A DNA stretch of 64,000 bases from Anseranas semipalmata (GCA_013399115.1 VXAA01002213.1:186081-250080); one strand, 5' to 3'. Positions 27,880 through 41,846 are shown, numbered from the stretch's first letter. Translations and numbers: made by a program. The notes: a model not told the origin generated them from the letters alone.

Positions 27880-28882
27880 GAGTGGCACAGGGTTCATTGG
27901 TGCTTGCAAAGAACAGCATTGATGCACTTAAATGGAGAATAAGGCTTTAGTCTTTGTATATAGATGTAGTAAATAACATGTACTTATTTATAAGAGACAG
28001 TTACTCTCCATCTTGACCACAAGCCACAACCAGCCATTTCATGGCCTCCTACAGTCATGCTGAAATGCAGTTTATTGTTTTTGATACGATTTGCAAGCTA
28101 AAGCCAAACCTGGCAGACAGCTCAAAGCTTCAGTCCCTCTCTCTGAAACATCTAGTGGAAGTGCAAAGGAGCACAGTGCAGAGCTTTCCTCTAAGCTTAT
28201 TCTTTGATTTAGCACAAACAAATGCCTGTGGTCTGACAAAACTCATACTGTACTTGCTAGAGCAACAGCTGAGAAAGAAAACCCACACATCTGGGGAGGT
28301 ACAGCGTAATATCCCCGTCCTGGGGAGACATCACCAGGGTTAGCAAGGTGGCTGAGCTGCCTCATGATGAGCATGTAGGATAAGAGCAACCAGCCCAGAC
28401 TGCTTTGCATTCCTCCCAGTTCATGGCTGCACCCAGACATTGCAACTAATTCTGGGCATCTACAAAGGCCAGTTAAGAACTGAAAAAATCTAAGAAAAAA
28501 GCAGAGCTAAAAAAAAAAAATAGTATACTAGACAAATATAAAGTGACATTTAAGAAGTTGTCAAGACTTACTATACATGCCAAAAATATAAGCCTGGTCT
28601 AAGTCAAAAAAAAATCCAATGTCAGTGATTCAGGGAAAAAAAAAAAACTCTCTGGAGCAAAGCCGACATAGGTCTGATTATGCTGACAGGAAAAAAAATG
28701 TACTTGTTCTAGAATATTACTCTCACTTCCCTGAGAGCTTACTAGAAGACACTATGGCTAAACAGGTAATCAGGCATGCCAAATCTATTTTTGCTAAATA
28801 TAGTACACCTGCTATCATAAAGTCCGACAGTGGGCTACAGGTTAGTAATTTACTGATGGGAATTAGTTGTCTCAAACAGTAA
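27880..28882 (+). mobile_element. Decayed Ty3/Gypsy pol fragment (RNase H tail to integrase core)
   Basis: Pieces appear in the order expected for Ty3/Gypsy pol. First comes an RNase H tail with L-D-H-K-P (28012-28026) preceded by V-T-L-H. Then, in another frame, Y-D-L-Q and K-P-G-R-Q-L (28085-28123), the usual link after RNase H. Next is an integrase HHCC entry H-D-E-H-V-G (28363-28380) followed at once by a stop. Last is the integrase core, in two frames: W-S-K (28653) and, after a frame change, E-Y-Y-S-H-F-P-E, then a stretch ending in S-D-S-G (28823-28834). The first catalytic Asp of the DDE triad appears to be replaced by Gly; the second is kept in S-D-S-G. The continuation to the catalytic Glu is not recognisable. 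Multiple stops and frame changes show it is dead. No LTRs were recognised. Confidence 0.8.
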
Positions 28883-30717
28883 AGATGCCCCAAGGGTCCA
28901 TCCTGTGGTTTAATGAAGCTGCCACCTCGGGAAGACTGAGCAGGAGACATTTGCAGACAAAGGGGACAGGGGCTGGATGGGAGTAAAAGGGACACTTTGC
29001 CAAAAAGGCATCACATGAGCACCAAGCAGCAAGGCAAGGTGGACGCGAAGAGGCAGCTCCCCAAAGCGGCAGGATCAGATCTCTCAGCAGCAATAGGGCA
29101 TCTGAAGGGAATCAGTCCCAGCCATGACGACAGACCAGAAAAAATGCCACTAGTGAGCAAACATACCTCCTAACTCCTGATGAGGGTCCAAATAGCACTG
29201 ATATCTCAGGAGAAATGTACTAACATAAGCAACTAGAGAAGAATCAATTAATTTAAAATTGTTAATGAACTGAATATGATGGTTACAGATATTTGTGACT
29301 GCATGCCATGTGCATACATTTTATAAAGTTATTCTTATTTTTCAGCTAGGAAGGGAAAGCAGAACAAATCTTGGGAGCTGTGCCTTTCAATGGCATTCGC
29401 AGAGACTGATTTATTCTACCTTAGTCACCTAAAATTAGGGCCAAAATCTAAATGAGTCAAACAAGATCCGTTTCTGGTCAGTAGAGAGAAACAGACACCT
29501 TCACAGGCTGATATCTCTCACCCCAGGTCAGGAATCTAAGCATGGGCAAAGTTTTTCTCTCCAGGGAGGTCTCTGTCACCCCACAGGCTGTATGGGAAGC
29601 ACAGGTGGGAAGTCAGGCTTAGGTGTCTAGCTGTTTGACATTTAAAGCCAGACACATTGAATCCTGCCCTTAGCTTCAAGGATGAAGCTCGACTAAAAGT
29701 ATCCCTAGTGGAGGGTTGTTTTCAGCGACCTTAGACCAGACCTTCAATAAGAAAGCTTTTTATCACTTCTCCAAGGACTCCTACATGCTACAGGAGTCCG
29801 CTCCATCACCCTTCTGCGACATCAGATCGATTTGCCTGAGAGTCTCTACCACAGTTAGTTTCAAGGTCCCAAGTTAATTTTCTTGCTACTTTTATTCCTA
29901 CACCCCTTAGAGTCCTTCTTCGCAGCAAACCAAAACCCAGAGAACAAAACGAGGGACAGGACATCTGCATTTCCCTTGGGCTTCATCTGTTCCCTCATGC
30001 ATGTGGCTATTGGCTACAACTCTGTGCATATAAGATCAGACTGTTTTACATACTGTCTACCTCAGCATTAACACTGCGATCTGCAGCTTTAGTGTCCTCC
30101 GAAATGCTAACATCAGAGCAATCTCTAAAGGCGACTGGGTGGCTGCAGGGACTGGCAATAACGGCCTTGGTTTCTGCTTCCCAGCTTGAATCTAGTCCAT
30201 GGTAGATAGCAAACAAGCATTGCTACCATCTGATGGTTGCTTGGGGAAGTGAGTTTAGATGCTGCAAATGTTCATCTCTGAAAAACCACCACTCCATTGC
30301 ATCAAGCAGCACTGTGCTGGCAGCTTTCTGGCTTGTAAAGGAAATGTTTCATAGATTTAGATCTTATTTCTAGCTCCTCTATGTGACTTGAAGGAAAACA
30401 GGCAGCAAATATCACTAGAACTGAAAACTGGAGTCTTTTGTATAATGAAATACAAGTGTGAAGGACAGAGGTGTATTTTAACTTAGATATTTTTTCTTCA
30501 TGAGGACTTTTTTAAAAAATATATTAAAATTATTTTAATAACAAAGACAGAAGGCCATCATTTTCATAAAAAATCTGAACTGGGAAAAAAAAAAAAACAT
30601 TTTTGTTCTTTTAAAAAGTTTCTTTTTTTTTTTTTTTTAATTTGCCTTCCTTTTCATTACAAGGATAGATGAAGATTTACTTTACAACTCTTCAGTGTTT
30701 TGTTTGCCTGTCCTACA

Positions 30718-30800
30718 TGGTGAGAAACTGAGGCATGGAGATATTAAGGTTTCAAATTGCAAGTTCTGTATTGAGATAGCAAACACCTGACCTTTCAGCA
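30718..30800 (-). repeat. MIR-like SINE fragment
   Basis: 'gagaaactgaggcatggag' followed by 'atattaag' matches the reverse complement of the MIR core (gaaactgaggcacagagaggttaag). The similarity fades after about 40 bases. Confidence 0.5.
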
Positions 30801-30889
30801 TGACCCATCCTACCCTGCCTTTTGCACATTCAAAGCCCAACTATCAGCAAATTCATTTATCACCGAATGCTCACCATCTGGGTAAATGA

Positions 30890-31215
30890 AAATAATTGCC
30901 CTCCTTGCATATATTCTGTGCAATGGTTTCTGCCCTCAGCACAGCATCCATCCTGAACCCCTTCTTGTCCCATACCCATTTGTTATTAGAACCATCTTCC
31001 TATTTTCTTCAACTGTCCAGCCCAACACATTTTGAGTGTGCCCCCTTTCCCTTCACTCAGTACCTAGCTACAGTGTCCCTCCTTTTGCACTCTTTCTCTT
31101 TCTCTCCTCCTCTTCATCCTGGTCTCCCTAAAAAACCCTTGTCCTCAGCTATTTAAAATATTCTCAAAACAAATCTTCTCTTTCCTGCACTTGCATCAAG
31201 ACATTCCTTCATCTT
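30890..31215 (+). other. Pyrimidine-rich strand-asymmetric block
   Basis: The + strand is dominated by C and T (many 'cctcc', 'cttc', 'tccc' words) for about 320 bases, with abrupt edges. The open frame at 30896-31156 has low-complexity Ser/Pro/Leu content and no family match. Confidence 0.5.
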
Positions 31216-33049
31216 CTCCAGCTAGACTCATCTGAGGAGCAAAGAAAGGAGGGAGGGCCAGAAAAAGCGCAGGAGAGACATCACATTCAGGTGCTGCAGT
31301 GGTGAAAGTGTCGCAGCCCACAACAACACTGAACTGCAATTGGGGCTGAAATTGAATTTAGCAGCTGAAATTTAGGATACCTTTAGGAGCACAGTGAGCC
31401 TGTGAATTTTACAGGCCAGTCCTCCATCAGTCAAGTCCTGGTCACAGCAACAGGCATGTCTCCAAAACAAAGGCCTCAGACATTGAGTCTTTACTACAGC
31501 TCATCAGAGCTTTAGTGCCTAATTATCAAAATATTACCAGAAATTTGTGTATAGGACAAGCAATGTATTTTTCTCTCGTCATATTCTCCAGAAAACGTAG
31601 TGTTTTAGATTTTTTTTTTTTTTTTACAAACACAAGCACACAAGATGGCAAAGCTGTAAGAAACTGGATAGAGGACCTTATAATGGGAAGTCTCACTAAC
31701 CTTTGCAGGAAATAGAGCAACCAGAGCTGCTTATCTAGGAGGAAATGACCTCATTTTTAGAGGTGACAAGATCTCACAACATCTAATGAATCCATTATCT
31801 GGGACTATTATCTACAGTACAAAATGCCAAACTCTCCACTTAAGGAGCATTTAAAGTTGCAAATTGGCATCATTTGCATCGTTTACAAATCACATAGTTT
31901 AAAAACCCTGCATAGTGAAAGTGCCAAGACTGCCACATTGTCCACAAAATAGACAGATAATATGAGTTGTGTTAGTTATCAAGAAATGGACATTTAAAGC
32001 AGTACTACAATAAGAACGTTTTTTTTTGTTTGTTTGTTTGTTTTGTATTCCTCATTCTGATTTTGATACTTAAGAATACTCTTTACAGAATAAGAAACTT
32101 GTAGTGTATAAATTTATCGCAAAATTAATATGTATGCAAAATCTTATTTGAGGTAAACTAACATGTTTCTTATATATATAATGATTTGTTTCTGGAGACA
32201 AATACATTTTTTGTTGTGTAAGATAAACAGCAAAAGGGGTAGTCATTGCAATGTATGCCTTTGCTTTTGCATATCTGGATCTTTGTACATAATTTGAAAA
32301 GTCACTGCTTCACTGTTTGTTACAGTCTTTGTCTTTGCCATAAGGGTACTTGTGTATCTTATCATTTTTTAGTACAATTATGTAGTTTTAAATTCTTTTC
32401 TCTTTATGAGGTCAAGAAACCTTTTTTTTTGCATGTTCTAGAGAGAGGTAATCAGACAAGAGAAAACTTACTGACTTACCCACAGTCGTACAGGTAGCAC
32501 AGAAGGTAAAAGTTTCTGGGCCTTGCAGAGAACAGTCGTTATCCACGTCACAACAGACAGATTGCACTGAAATCCCTGCCCAAAGGTAAGCGTTTTCACT
32601 GGCAGGGCTCAACGCTTTTCAGGGATCCAGCGATGTCCTCACTTGCTGTGTACTGCGGCTTGGGGTCAGAGGCTGCAGTTCTGTTACAGAATAGCAACAG
32701 TCCCTGCACTGAAACCCACAGTTATGTCAGGATAAAGCACAGGTCCTAAGGTCCTCACCTCTCCTCCTAATGGAGCTACAGAAAGAGCCATCACTACAGG
32801 TGTCATATCTTGTAGAGTCTTCTCTAAGCTATGGTCAGACAGCAGAGGGTGACATACAGAGAAACAGGCAATCACACCCAAAGATAAAATCATTTCTATT
32901 TACAATGATATGTGAAATAGGAATTAATACAAATATGATCCCAATGAGAAAAGAACAGTTCTGAATGTGAACCTAAAATGGAAGATCAAAATCAGGGCTA
33001 TTGAGATAGATATATTGCTACATGGATAAACTATACCTGTCCTGTTTGT

Positions 33050-33345
33050 TTCCAAAAGAAAGATTGAGGGAATTGTTGCAGTTTGTCTAGAAAAGAGAAA
33101 ACTAGTGGGAGGCAAGGTAATGGTTCTTCTGTTCAAAATCTGCCAAGAAAAGTGTGATGAATTGTTCTTCAGAGTCACTGCAGATAGGAAAAGAAGGCAT
33201 GGACTTAAATTACAGCAAAGAAGATTTAAATTAGACATCAGAAAAATGTTCTCCTGATGGAGAATAGTTAAGCAGCTGAGTAAATTGTTTGGAAAGCATG
33301 TAACATCTCCATTGCTGGAGGTTCTTTAAAACACAGTGAACAACT
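33050..33345 (+). mobile_element. CR1 LINE 3' fragment
   Basis: The block follows the known CR1 3' region in order: 'gattgagggaattg', 'ttgtctagaaaagagaa', 'attgttcttcagagtca', 'ggacttaaattacagcaa', 'tttaaattagacatcag', and 'aacatctccattgctgg' followed by 'aggttctttaa'. Divergence is high, so it is an old copy. The 5' part and the terminal short repeats were not seen. CR1 elements of this type are abundant in birds, crocodilians and turtles. Confidence 0.85.
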
Positions 33346-35345
33346 AGCAGGCAAAATAGGCAGAAAATCTGCCATAGAAGGACAAAGGAATTGATTATTT
33401 CATGGTTCTTCATTCACCACTGCCTAACCCTGAGTTATTTCCAGAGTGTTACTAACTAAAGTCAACTTTTTGTTTCTTCTTAAACTTTCTGTAATGTACA
33501 AAACCAGGAGAGAAGTGTATTGTGGAAACCAGTAAGGGTGACTGCTCTTCACCAAACAGTAGTTCATGGCTTGATTGTTCTGCCTTAAAGCTATTGTTCT
33601 CCAAACTAAGGACCAGCAAAGATAATAAAGCAGCCAGTTACAAGTAATAAAATGATCTAGTAATCTGAAGACCTAATTTGGAAAATATTCATAAGATTTC
33701 AAGGCTGGGATATTTGAGGCAAAAATAGAACCATTCTCTTCAATGATTTATAACATTGCTTTAGAGAGACAGGGTAGAACACACACGGTGATGTAGTGAG
33801 TGAAAACATCAGTAATTGTTGACATGTTGCATTTTAAAGAGTAGCAGCACCATTTGCCCTCCTGAATTTTGTATCAGTACTTCCATGAGCACTTCTGATC
33901 AGCAGAAATGTGACTTTGGTGAGCATGGGAAAGGCATGACCTCAGTTCTTCCCTTGACCTAGAAATGTCAGGGTTAATCTGATCTTCCTCTTAATATCTA
34001 GGTTGCCTGCCCTCCTTCCTGGGAGTACAGCTTTGAAGGCAAACACTAAGCAACAGTGATCTAACCACTAAGCTTTCAATTCAAAACTCTCAGCTGCTGT
34101 CTTATCCTCTATTTGCCAAACTCATGAGTTTTTTATGAATGTAAGTCTTACTTTGATTTTTGCCTACTGCATTAAGCCCCTCAAATTAAGGGTTACTATT
34201 TCATGAGACTAAAATAGCCCCATAGGAGATAGGTCTGCAGTAGCATAGCACAGCCAAAATGGCAACCCTCTTCCACATGCTCAGTAAAAGAAACAGTTGC
34301 CTGGTCACGTTACCATAAGATGATTATTGGCTACCAGGTGATAAAATTGGATGGGCCTCATGCCACCTAAAGCAGTTAAAGAAGTTTGGGGATTTTTCTC
34401 TTAAACTAATGGTCTTAGCTTCCACCTCAGTTGCTCTTTTGTCATTTGAACAGTAGTTTGGACATTATCCCAAGTGAGAACACAAGTGTTACTGAAAGTC
34501 AATAGTCTTGTGTGCTGGAAGCAATTGGAACCTTCTGAATATTCTAACAACTAGTAATTGAATTTCCTCATTGAAGACACACAGAATAGACCTCTGAGAT
34601 TTCTGAAACTCTTTGCTAAAGGGTGTCAAGCTTTTGGGGAGCTGGGGCCATTCCTCATTTTTCCCTGAATTCACTTGTCCTACATAAGCGCTACAGCAGT
34701 AACCAGCACCTCTGAGGGCTCAATAACTTTGGAAACACTGTCCCATACTCCCACACAGCTCTCAGGCACCCACGTTTGGTCAGCAGTTCTCCACCATTTA
34801 GTTCTACCTTATCTCAGTTTTCCTTCTACACCCTCGTAATTCATTAGATATTATTCATTCCTTTCACTGTTGTGGTAGAGTTCAACCAAGAGCAGAGCTT
34901 TACTGTGCTGTATGAACAGTGTAGGAGAGTTTCTGTTGCTGAAAAAGTTTATAGTTGATAAGAGACAAAGAGTGGGGGAAACTCAGTATTTTTGTCATAT
35001 TTCACTAAGGTTGAGTGGGAACATCAAACTATTGCCTTCTGTTCACACAAGAAATCTCTGATATATTTAAAATACTCTGAGTCCCCGCCTAGAGTCTAAA
35101 ATCACCTTCCATTTCATCAAGGTTTCATATTATGCAAATTACATGTATTTAGAAGACACTCATATTTTAGAAGTTCCATTTAATTCCCAACCTTTAACTT
35201 TAAACAGATTTATTTGTTGGGTGTTTTTTTTTTCCACTTCCCAAAATGATTTGCTTTGATTTCATGTTGTCAAAAAAAAAAATCCATGATCACCTTTGCA
35301 TAAAAATTGGCATGTGCTCTTAATTCGGCTGTATTCTTTCTACTT

Positions 35346-35364
35346 TGGCCACTAGAGGGTAGCA
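35346..35364 (+). promoter_or_regulatory. CTCF-like binding motif
   Basis: TGGCCACTAGAGGGTAGCA matches the CTCF core (TGGCCACYAGRKGGCRSYA) at nearly all strong positions; GGTAGC replaces GGCGC. It lies in the gene desert about 19 kb upstream of CELF4 and reads toward it. A strong match can still be unoccupied. Confidence 0.5.
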
Positions 35365-38300
35365 CAAACAGCCTCCTGCAGAGAAGGTCCAAGTACCCCC
35401 AGGAAGCCTATGGGACACAGATCAGGCATAGCAGGGTGGTGAAGCTGTGGTGTGGAGCTGCAAACAAAAGCTCAAAGTTCACTCCTTGCATCTGCTCAAT
35501 TCAAGAGTGGTGCCACCACAGCAGTGACTGGATCTAGACATGGGTGAGCATTGCCCATTAACCAAGCATAACTATGGTGTTTGAGGGCTAAAGAAGGGTA
35601 CACACGTGCACACACATATATTAATGAGCTGCAGCAGATGTCTGGTTGTGTTTGGATGAACAACTGCATATGTTTAACCCTTTCAGCAGCACACATGTGG
35701 ACATGAATGAGAGTGCACAGAACACTGATTACAATATTTACAGTAACAGATTTTGGGTAAAGTCAAAGATGGTTGAATTAGTCAGTGGTATATTGAACAA
35801 GAACTTATGGAAGAAGTAGGTGTAACAACAATGTGCCTCTGTAAATTCAGGTCTGTAGTGGCCTGGATCCTCTGAATTGCTTAGAAATGTTATTGCCATT
35901 AATATGCTTTTGTCACATAAAGCACATAACTGCCACTTGACTTTGTTTTGAGAAATTCACTGTGTTTCAATCCAAGAGTTTCACTGGATGAAAGGCTTAC
36001 TAGCCTACCTAACCTAGGCCAGGAGCATATCCTAAAGACTGTGAAGAAGTACAGGAGATAGGTGCTGTGTAGATACAGAACATTTCATATGCAAAAGCCG
36101 AGAAGTAGGTTGGACCTGTTATAATAATTTCTTAACTCCTACCTAATGAAAGGCAATAAACTGCAATATCCCAGCTAGGATTCTAGGATCCTAGTTACCT
36201 TGGTTGTCTGGAGCAAAAAAAGAGGGTGAAGAAGCTGAGTCAAGCACAGCACAGCTATTGTGCACACTGACCTCCAGATAACACATAAACTAACTGTTGT
36301 ACAGAAGCACAGAAGGCAGCAGCAAAATACTGAAGGAGTGATCCAGTACAGAACAGGATGCAACAGCTGAGGAAGGCCTATTATAAAGCAATTTTCATGA
36401 AGTCTCTACAGTAGACCAAGGAACAGGAAAAAAAAAAAAAAGATAAGAACGACAGACGGGAAAATTATATAACAGGTTGTAGATCATCAGTGATTTTTTT
36501 TTCATCTCAGCAGCAATGAATCTGGTAGTAAAATCAGCAGAAAAGCGGTGTACAGGTCCACTGATGGCAGGAATAAAGAAGACCCAGGGGAAAGCCTAAA
36601 TGGACAATAATTGCAGGTTATTATATACTGTGCTACAGTACAGTGGAAAGCTGGTCAGCTATTAGCAAGGTTGGAAGGAATAATCAAGAGGACAGGAAAG
36701 AAAGTTTATAATCTTTCAAATACAACAAGGCAGAGGCAAGGCTCTGGAGCTGAGAGATGGGAAAAGAAGCCAATGGTATGGAGAGGGAATGGCATTATAT
36801 ACCAGGGTCAAATCTCCACTGGCAAGGAAGGAATTTGTTAGAGTTTCTAAACATAATTTTTAAGGCACATTTGCCTATGCAGCTGTAAATGAACAGAGGC
36901 TCCTAGACTAGGTGCAGAGGTGTTCTAGGTTAATGGAGATAGCATCTCTGGAGGGGAATTCAGCCCACCTTAAATCTGACTCACTGCCTGGAGCTTTCTG
37001 TCTCTCTCCATTGACTTTACAGGGAACATACAGCAACTAGCCTATTAATTTAAATTTCTTAAGTAAGATCTGCAACCTTCTGAGATGAGGGGGATGCTCA
37101 GAGGCAAGAGCAATGGGGGCCACAGATACACCCACAGGGAGGCCAAGATGATGAACGACATGCTCAGGAAATGTTGATCAGGAGCACCTCCATGGCACAT
37201 CCAAGAATGGTCTTGAATTTTCTCCATGGTATCTTAGCTACCTCTTACAGAGCCCACTACAAGATCACCCATACTCTTACACAGTAAAACCTGCTCAGGC
37301 ACAAAGCTATGCCCAGGCACACACAGAGAAGCCACCCATTTGGAAGAGAGGAGTAGAGAACTTCTTTCAAGGCTGAGAGCACCTAATGGCCAGAGGCTGA
37401 GCAATGTGCAGTGTGCCGTACTGTCTGCAGTGAGGTTGGGAAATGTCACTGCTCTAACACCCCATCACTGTGTAAATGTAATGTAGGGTTACCCATTTCA
37501 TCTTTTACCTGTCCTTATTCCTAGAGAAACTTAACAGCTAGCATGCAATTTAAGTGAAACTGAAAACTGAAAGAAGAGGGGAAACTGAACAGAAAAGATA
37601 CTTTCAAGGCTTGGCACACTTTCCAAGGTGGCCAGAGTATTATCTCAACAGATGTCTTCAGCTGGGTATTACTACATCCCTTTGCAACTTCTAAATGGCC
37701 TTCACTGGTCTTGTCCTGAAAGCCATTTAGAAATTCAGCTGTTTCAACATAGGCATCCACTGTGATGTAAAGAGCTGTGGGACATCCCACCCAGTTCTGG
37801 AAGTCATTTGTCTGATGTACTGCCTAAAGCACGTGTCTTAGCTACTACAGGACACCTGAGTGATCATTGGATACCTGCATTCAAAAAACTGCATCCCATC
37901 CCTGTGTACGCAGTTACCACGGGTTCAATGGAGAAAGATAAACAGTTCCGGAAGGTGACTCCCACCTCCAGCATGCTGAATTGCCTTCTGCAGACCTTAT
38001 ATATTCTCGAATAACTAAACTTCTTCTTCGTTTCCTCAGATAGGTGTCAGAGTTAGGTGGGATGAGTCTGGACTTGAGTGCCTCCCAGTCCTTAATGTAT
38101 TTATCCTACCAACGTTCCTGTGAAGGAAAGAGATGCTATAATTCTTCCTTGACATATGGGCAACAGAAACAGTCACGCAGAGAGTTCGTGCTTGAGGAGG
38201 AAATTGACTCTCCATCTCCTAGATCGTAGCTGCTGAATTGTCTTCTCCTATGTTGTTAGAATCAGTTGCCTTCACAACAGCCAAGGGTTTAAAAGCAATA

Positions 38301-40873
38301 TTACTGTTAATTTGATTCTGCTGTATTCATTTATTTTAAGACTGTAGCCTGTTTGTAAGTTTTTTTTTTTTTTTTAATGTATCTTTGTCAAGTCCCTCAT
38401 TTTTCCTTGGCATATCTTGATTCAGTTATGACATTAGGAAAAAAAAAAAAAGAGAGAGAGAAAAAATACTGAAGAGACCAACTTTTCTGCTGATTATTTC
38501 AACTCCCACTGCACAGCAGATGACTGAGAAATCCTAAAGATGAGTCACAGGGTGGAACAGGAAGCATGGAGAGATTGTCTTAAATTAATGGGGGCACTGA
38601 AAAAAAAAAAAATCTGAGAAAACAAAAATAAATATATTCACATTTTTAAAGATGTTTTCTTTAAAGGTTTTCTCAGTAAAAGCATCAGAATATTTTGCTG
38701 TGGAACAGAAAAAATATGTAAGAAAATCTGTTTTTCTTTTGATGAATTTGTGCCAAAATTGGAGAAAGAATTCAATCACTAAAATGTAATGCAGGAGAAA
38801 TTTACATTATAAGGTATCACAACTCAGCTTTAATTATGGCATTGCCACTAATGCAACCTTATACTAATGGTTAGATGAGAGATCTGCAAGGGAAACCCAG
38901 GTGACTCAGGAAATGGGAATGAGTCAGTAAAAGACCTCTTTTCTTTTCCACTTCATGCCAGTTACCAAACAGGGCTCTGCTGAGGTCAGTGGAGGGTATT
39001 GTGATCCTGCAGATGCCTGCCTTCAAACAAGACATCAAATCCAGTCCTGCCTACTGACAGTTATTGAAGATCCCACAGTCTGCCCAACCCAAAGTCCAAA
39101 CAGAATGTTCACATTCGCTCTCCATTTATTGATGCTAGAGTATCAGTGAAGGAGAGATTTTTCCTTCTCTTCCAGATCTAAAACCTTTTCTGGTTGCTGC
39201 TTTTCTGGTTAAATCAGTCTGTTCTCAATGATCTCTGGCCTCACAGGACCACAATTCTGCGTCTTATCTGAGAAAGGCATGTCTAACATTGCACTGGCAT
39301 CTAACACACTTCTGGGCTTCTGATTCAGCATAGAGAAGCGCTGCAGAGTTTTTCCAAAGGGCCTGGCGTGTAAAAGGTGCTGTTTTGCATACAAAATTCA
39401 AACACTTCAAGATGTTCCTTTTAGGTAAACAGAAGAAATAGTTTAGTGCAAAATTTTAGTCTAGGCTCAGATGCACATAACAGTGGATGAGAAACATTAT
39501 ATTATTCATAGGAAATAGGGACACAGTGTGTAGTTTGCCAAAGTGCTCCTTGCCAGGAGATTGTTTTTCATCAGCGAGTACCTGGAAGGGTTTGGGAGGG
39601 GCTAGGAAGTGGGCAAGGATAGAAATGTCTTGTTGCCAGTCATAGGACATTTTGTTGGATATGCTGCACAACGCAATAGAGAAAAGTCTCACAGATCTTA
39701 CACCCAGGTGACTGCTTGTTGCAGAGCTTGGGTGAGATCTTTTAGCCCACCTGGCTGCTAAGTGGAGTCATTGTCCTGAGCTTTTTTGCACGGGTGTTTT
39801 CAAAGTCTTCTTTCAGAAATGTCTGTCACATGCTTCGAGTTTGTTTCAGAATTACCCACTCCAAAGACAACAGCAGTGCCTTTCCTTCTGCCTGCTATTG
39901 GATTCAGAGGAGTTTTGCTTGGGTGGGGGCTGGTAACATAAGCTGATAAAAAGACTAGATAACTAGATTAGGGCAAATAGGATATAGCTGATAATGACAG
40001 TAAGTGAGAAGGCTGGCAACTGGGCAGGGATAACAGGATTTATTGGGGAAATCAAATGTGAGTTGAAATGTTTTGGGGCTACCAAATGAGCTAAAACAAT
40101 AGCACAAGAGATGCCAAACTAGGCCTTCAGACAACCAAACTCCCAGGCCCAAGATTACAGAAAAGAAGAGAAAAGAAGGTGTGACTGTAAACAAACTTAG
40201 CAAAACAGAGAAAAAAAAAGGGGGTGGGGGGGAGAAAAACAAAAGAAAAACAAAACCAGAAAACAGATCAACCTACACCTTAGCAGGGGAGCGGGAAGAT
40301 GAGATGAATGATGAATGCTGAGCAGGAAGGGAAGAAGTGGAGCAAATCCTTTTGCTTGGGTTTTAGGCTAGTCTGTGGGAAACAGGTAAACACCATATTG
40401 CTTAAACTAGAATTGGCCATGCTTCATTATCTGCATTTTTCCTTGACCACAGCAGTGCTGAAAGTAAGGGATGTGTATGAGAATGTTATTCATGTATTCA
40501 TTTACTGGGAAACTCAACAACAACAACAAAAATCTAACTTTCTGCTCTAGCTCTGTACAAGCAATTCTTCCTTGGGTCACCTGGATCTTCTGGTTCTGGA
40601 GCAAGAACAGCTGATGTCAGCTTCCTTAGCACACGGAGAAGATGGCAGGCTGCAACACGTGTTTGGTATGTTTGTGTTCTTCTAGGCTGAGAAATAAAAA
40701 GTTCATTTTCTTAGAGATTTTTTAGGGAGGTGAGCTTTTTTTGTTTCTTTCCAGAGGTGCAATACATTATAGTGGTACTGCTTTTGTAATAAGGATGACT
40801 TAACTGTAGGAATGAGGTGAGTTTGAGTAGAAACTAGATAAATCTTTTTATCAATCCAACCATATTGCTAACA

Positions 40874-40935
40874 GAAAAAAACAAAAAAGAAAAGAAAAAA
40901 AAATAAAAAGAAAAAAAAATAAAAAGAAAAAAAAA
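40874..40935 (+). repeat. A-rich minisatellite-like tract
   Basis: The unit of nine A followed by TAAAAAG occurs twice in tandem within an A-rich run with a few G and T. Confidence 0.85.
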
Positions 40936-41329
40936 CTAACAACAGATGCTTTGCCTCCCATTAGATTTTTTCAAGGCCTTTCTTAAGCTCATGCAACTCA
41001 TATTTTTCTTTGTTTGGTTGTTTTCATGTTATTGTTGTTGTTGTGTTTTGCAGGGTTTTTTTGTTTGTTTGCTTGTTTGTTTCCCTAGCTGCATCCACTG
41101 GTCTCATATAACTTTCTCTGTTTCTGGTGTTACATAGTAGACCAAAATACTGGAAACCAAAAATGCACCGTCACATTCAGAGGGAGATTTTTCGTACTTT
41201 AAAGGAGTATATAGGATCACAGTCTGGAGACAATCAGTGATATTCCATGGGCAAGTACTCAGCCTTGAAAAAGACAATGGTATTCTATTGCGTTTCATTG
41301 AAAGACTCTGTGTGGGAGGGAGGTAAGGC

Positions 41330-41440
41330 AGAAATAATGCTATTCCCATTTTAGAGCTCATGAAACACAAAACAAAGTGGCCCACAGCCACACCAGAGAT
41401 CAGAACCAAGAAGTGAGTCCAAATCATGAGACTCCAGGTG
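41330..41440 (-). repeat. MIR-like SINE fragment
   Basis: The order 'tattcccattttagagctca', 'tgaaacacaaaac', 'ggcccacagccacac', 'cagagatcagaaccaag' and 'gactccaggtg' follows the reverse-complement MIR consensus (cccattttacagatgaggaaactgag, gcccaaggtcacac, gcagagc.ggattcgaacc, gactcca). Confidence 0.6.
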
Positions 41441-41814
41441 TGAGACAACGGGCTGCATTGCCTTGTCCTTTTACTGAAACTGTTTCTCTGGCAACTTTCA
41501 CCAGTGCTAAATGCACAAGGAGAGGGATAATAAAGAGCCTAAGTGGAGGGAAATAATGAGGAGTTGTGAGGTTTTGTTCAGTTGTAACAATCTCACATGT
41601 TTATTAATAGAAGGTCGCCATGTATAAATATATAATTTTAGTTGGATATGGGCAGCATCTCTTTAATTATCTGAAGAAAGAGGGTACTTATTATGTAGAT
41701 AGTACAGGAACATCATTCAGCAGAAAAGCAATAGAAATTTTCAAGCAAAGAAAGACATGAACTGATTTTTTTCCCTGTCTCCTGCTTTTCATAATGAGTC
41801 ATTTCCACAGAGCC

Positions 41815-41846
41815 TGTGTGCATGCATGTGTGTGTGTGTATATATT
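41815..41846 (+). repeat. (TG)n/(TA)n microsatellite
   Basis: TGTGTGCATGCATG followed by seven TG and three TA units. Confidence 0.85.
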
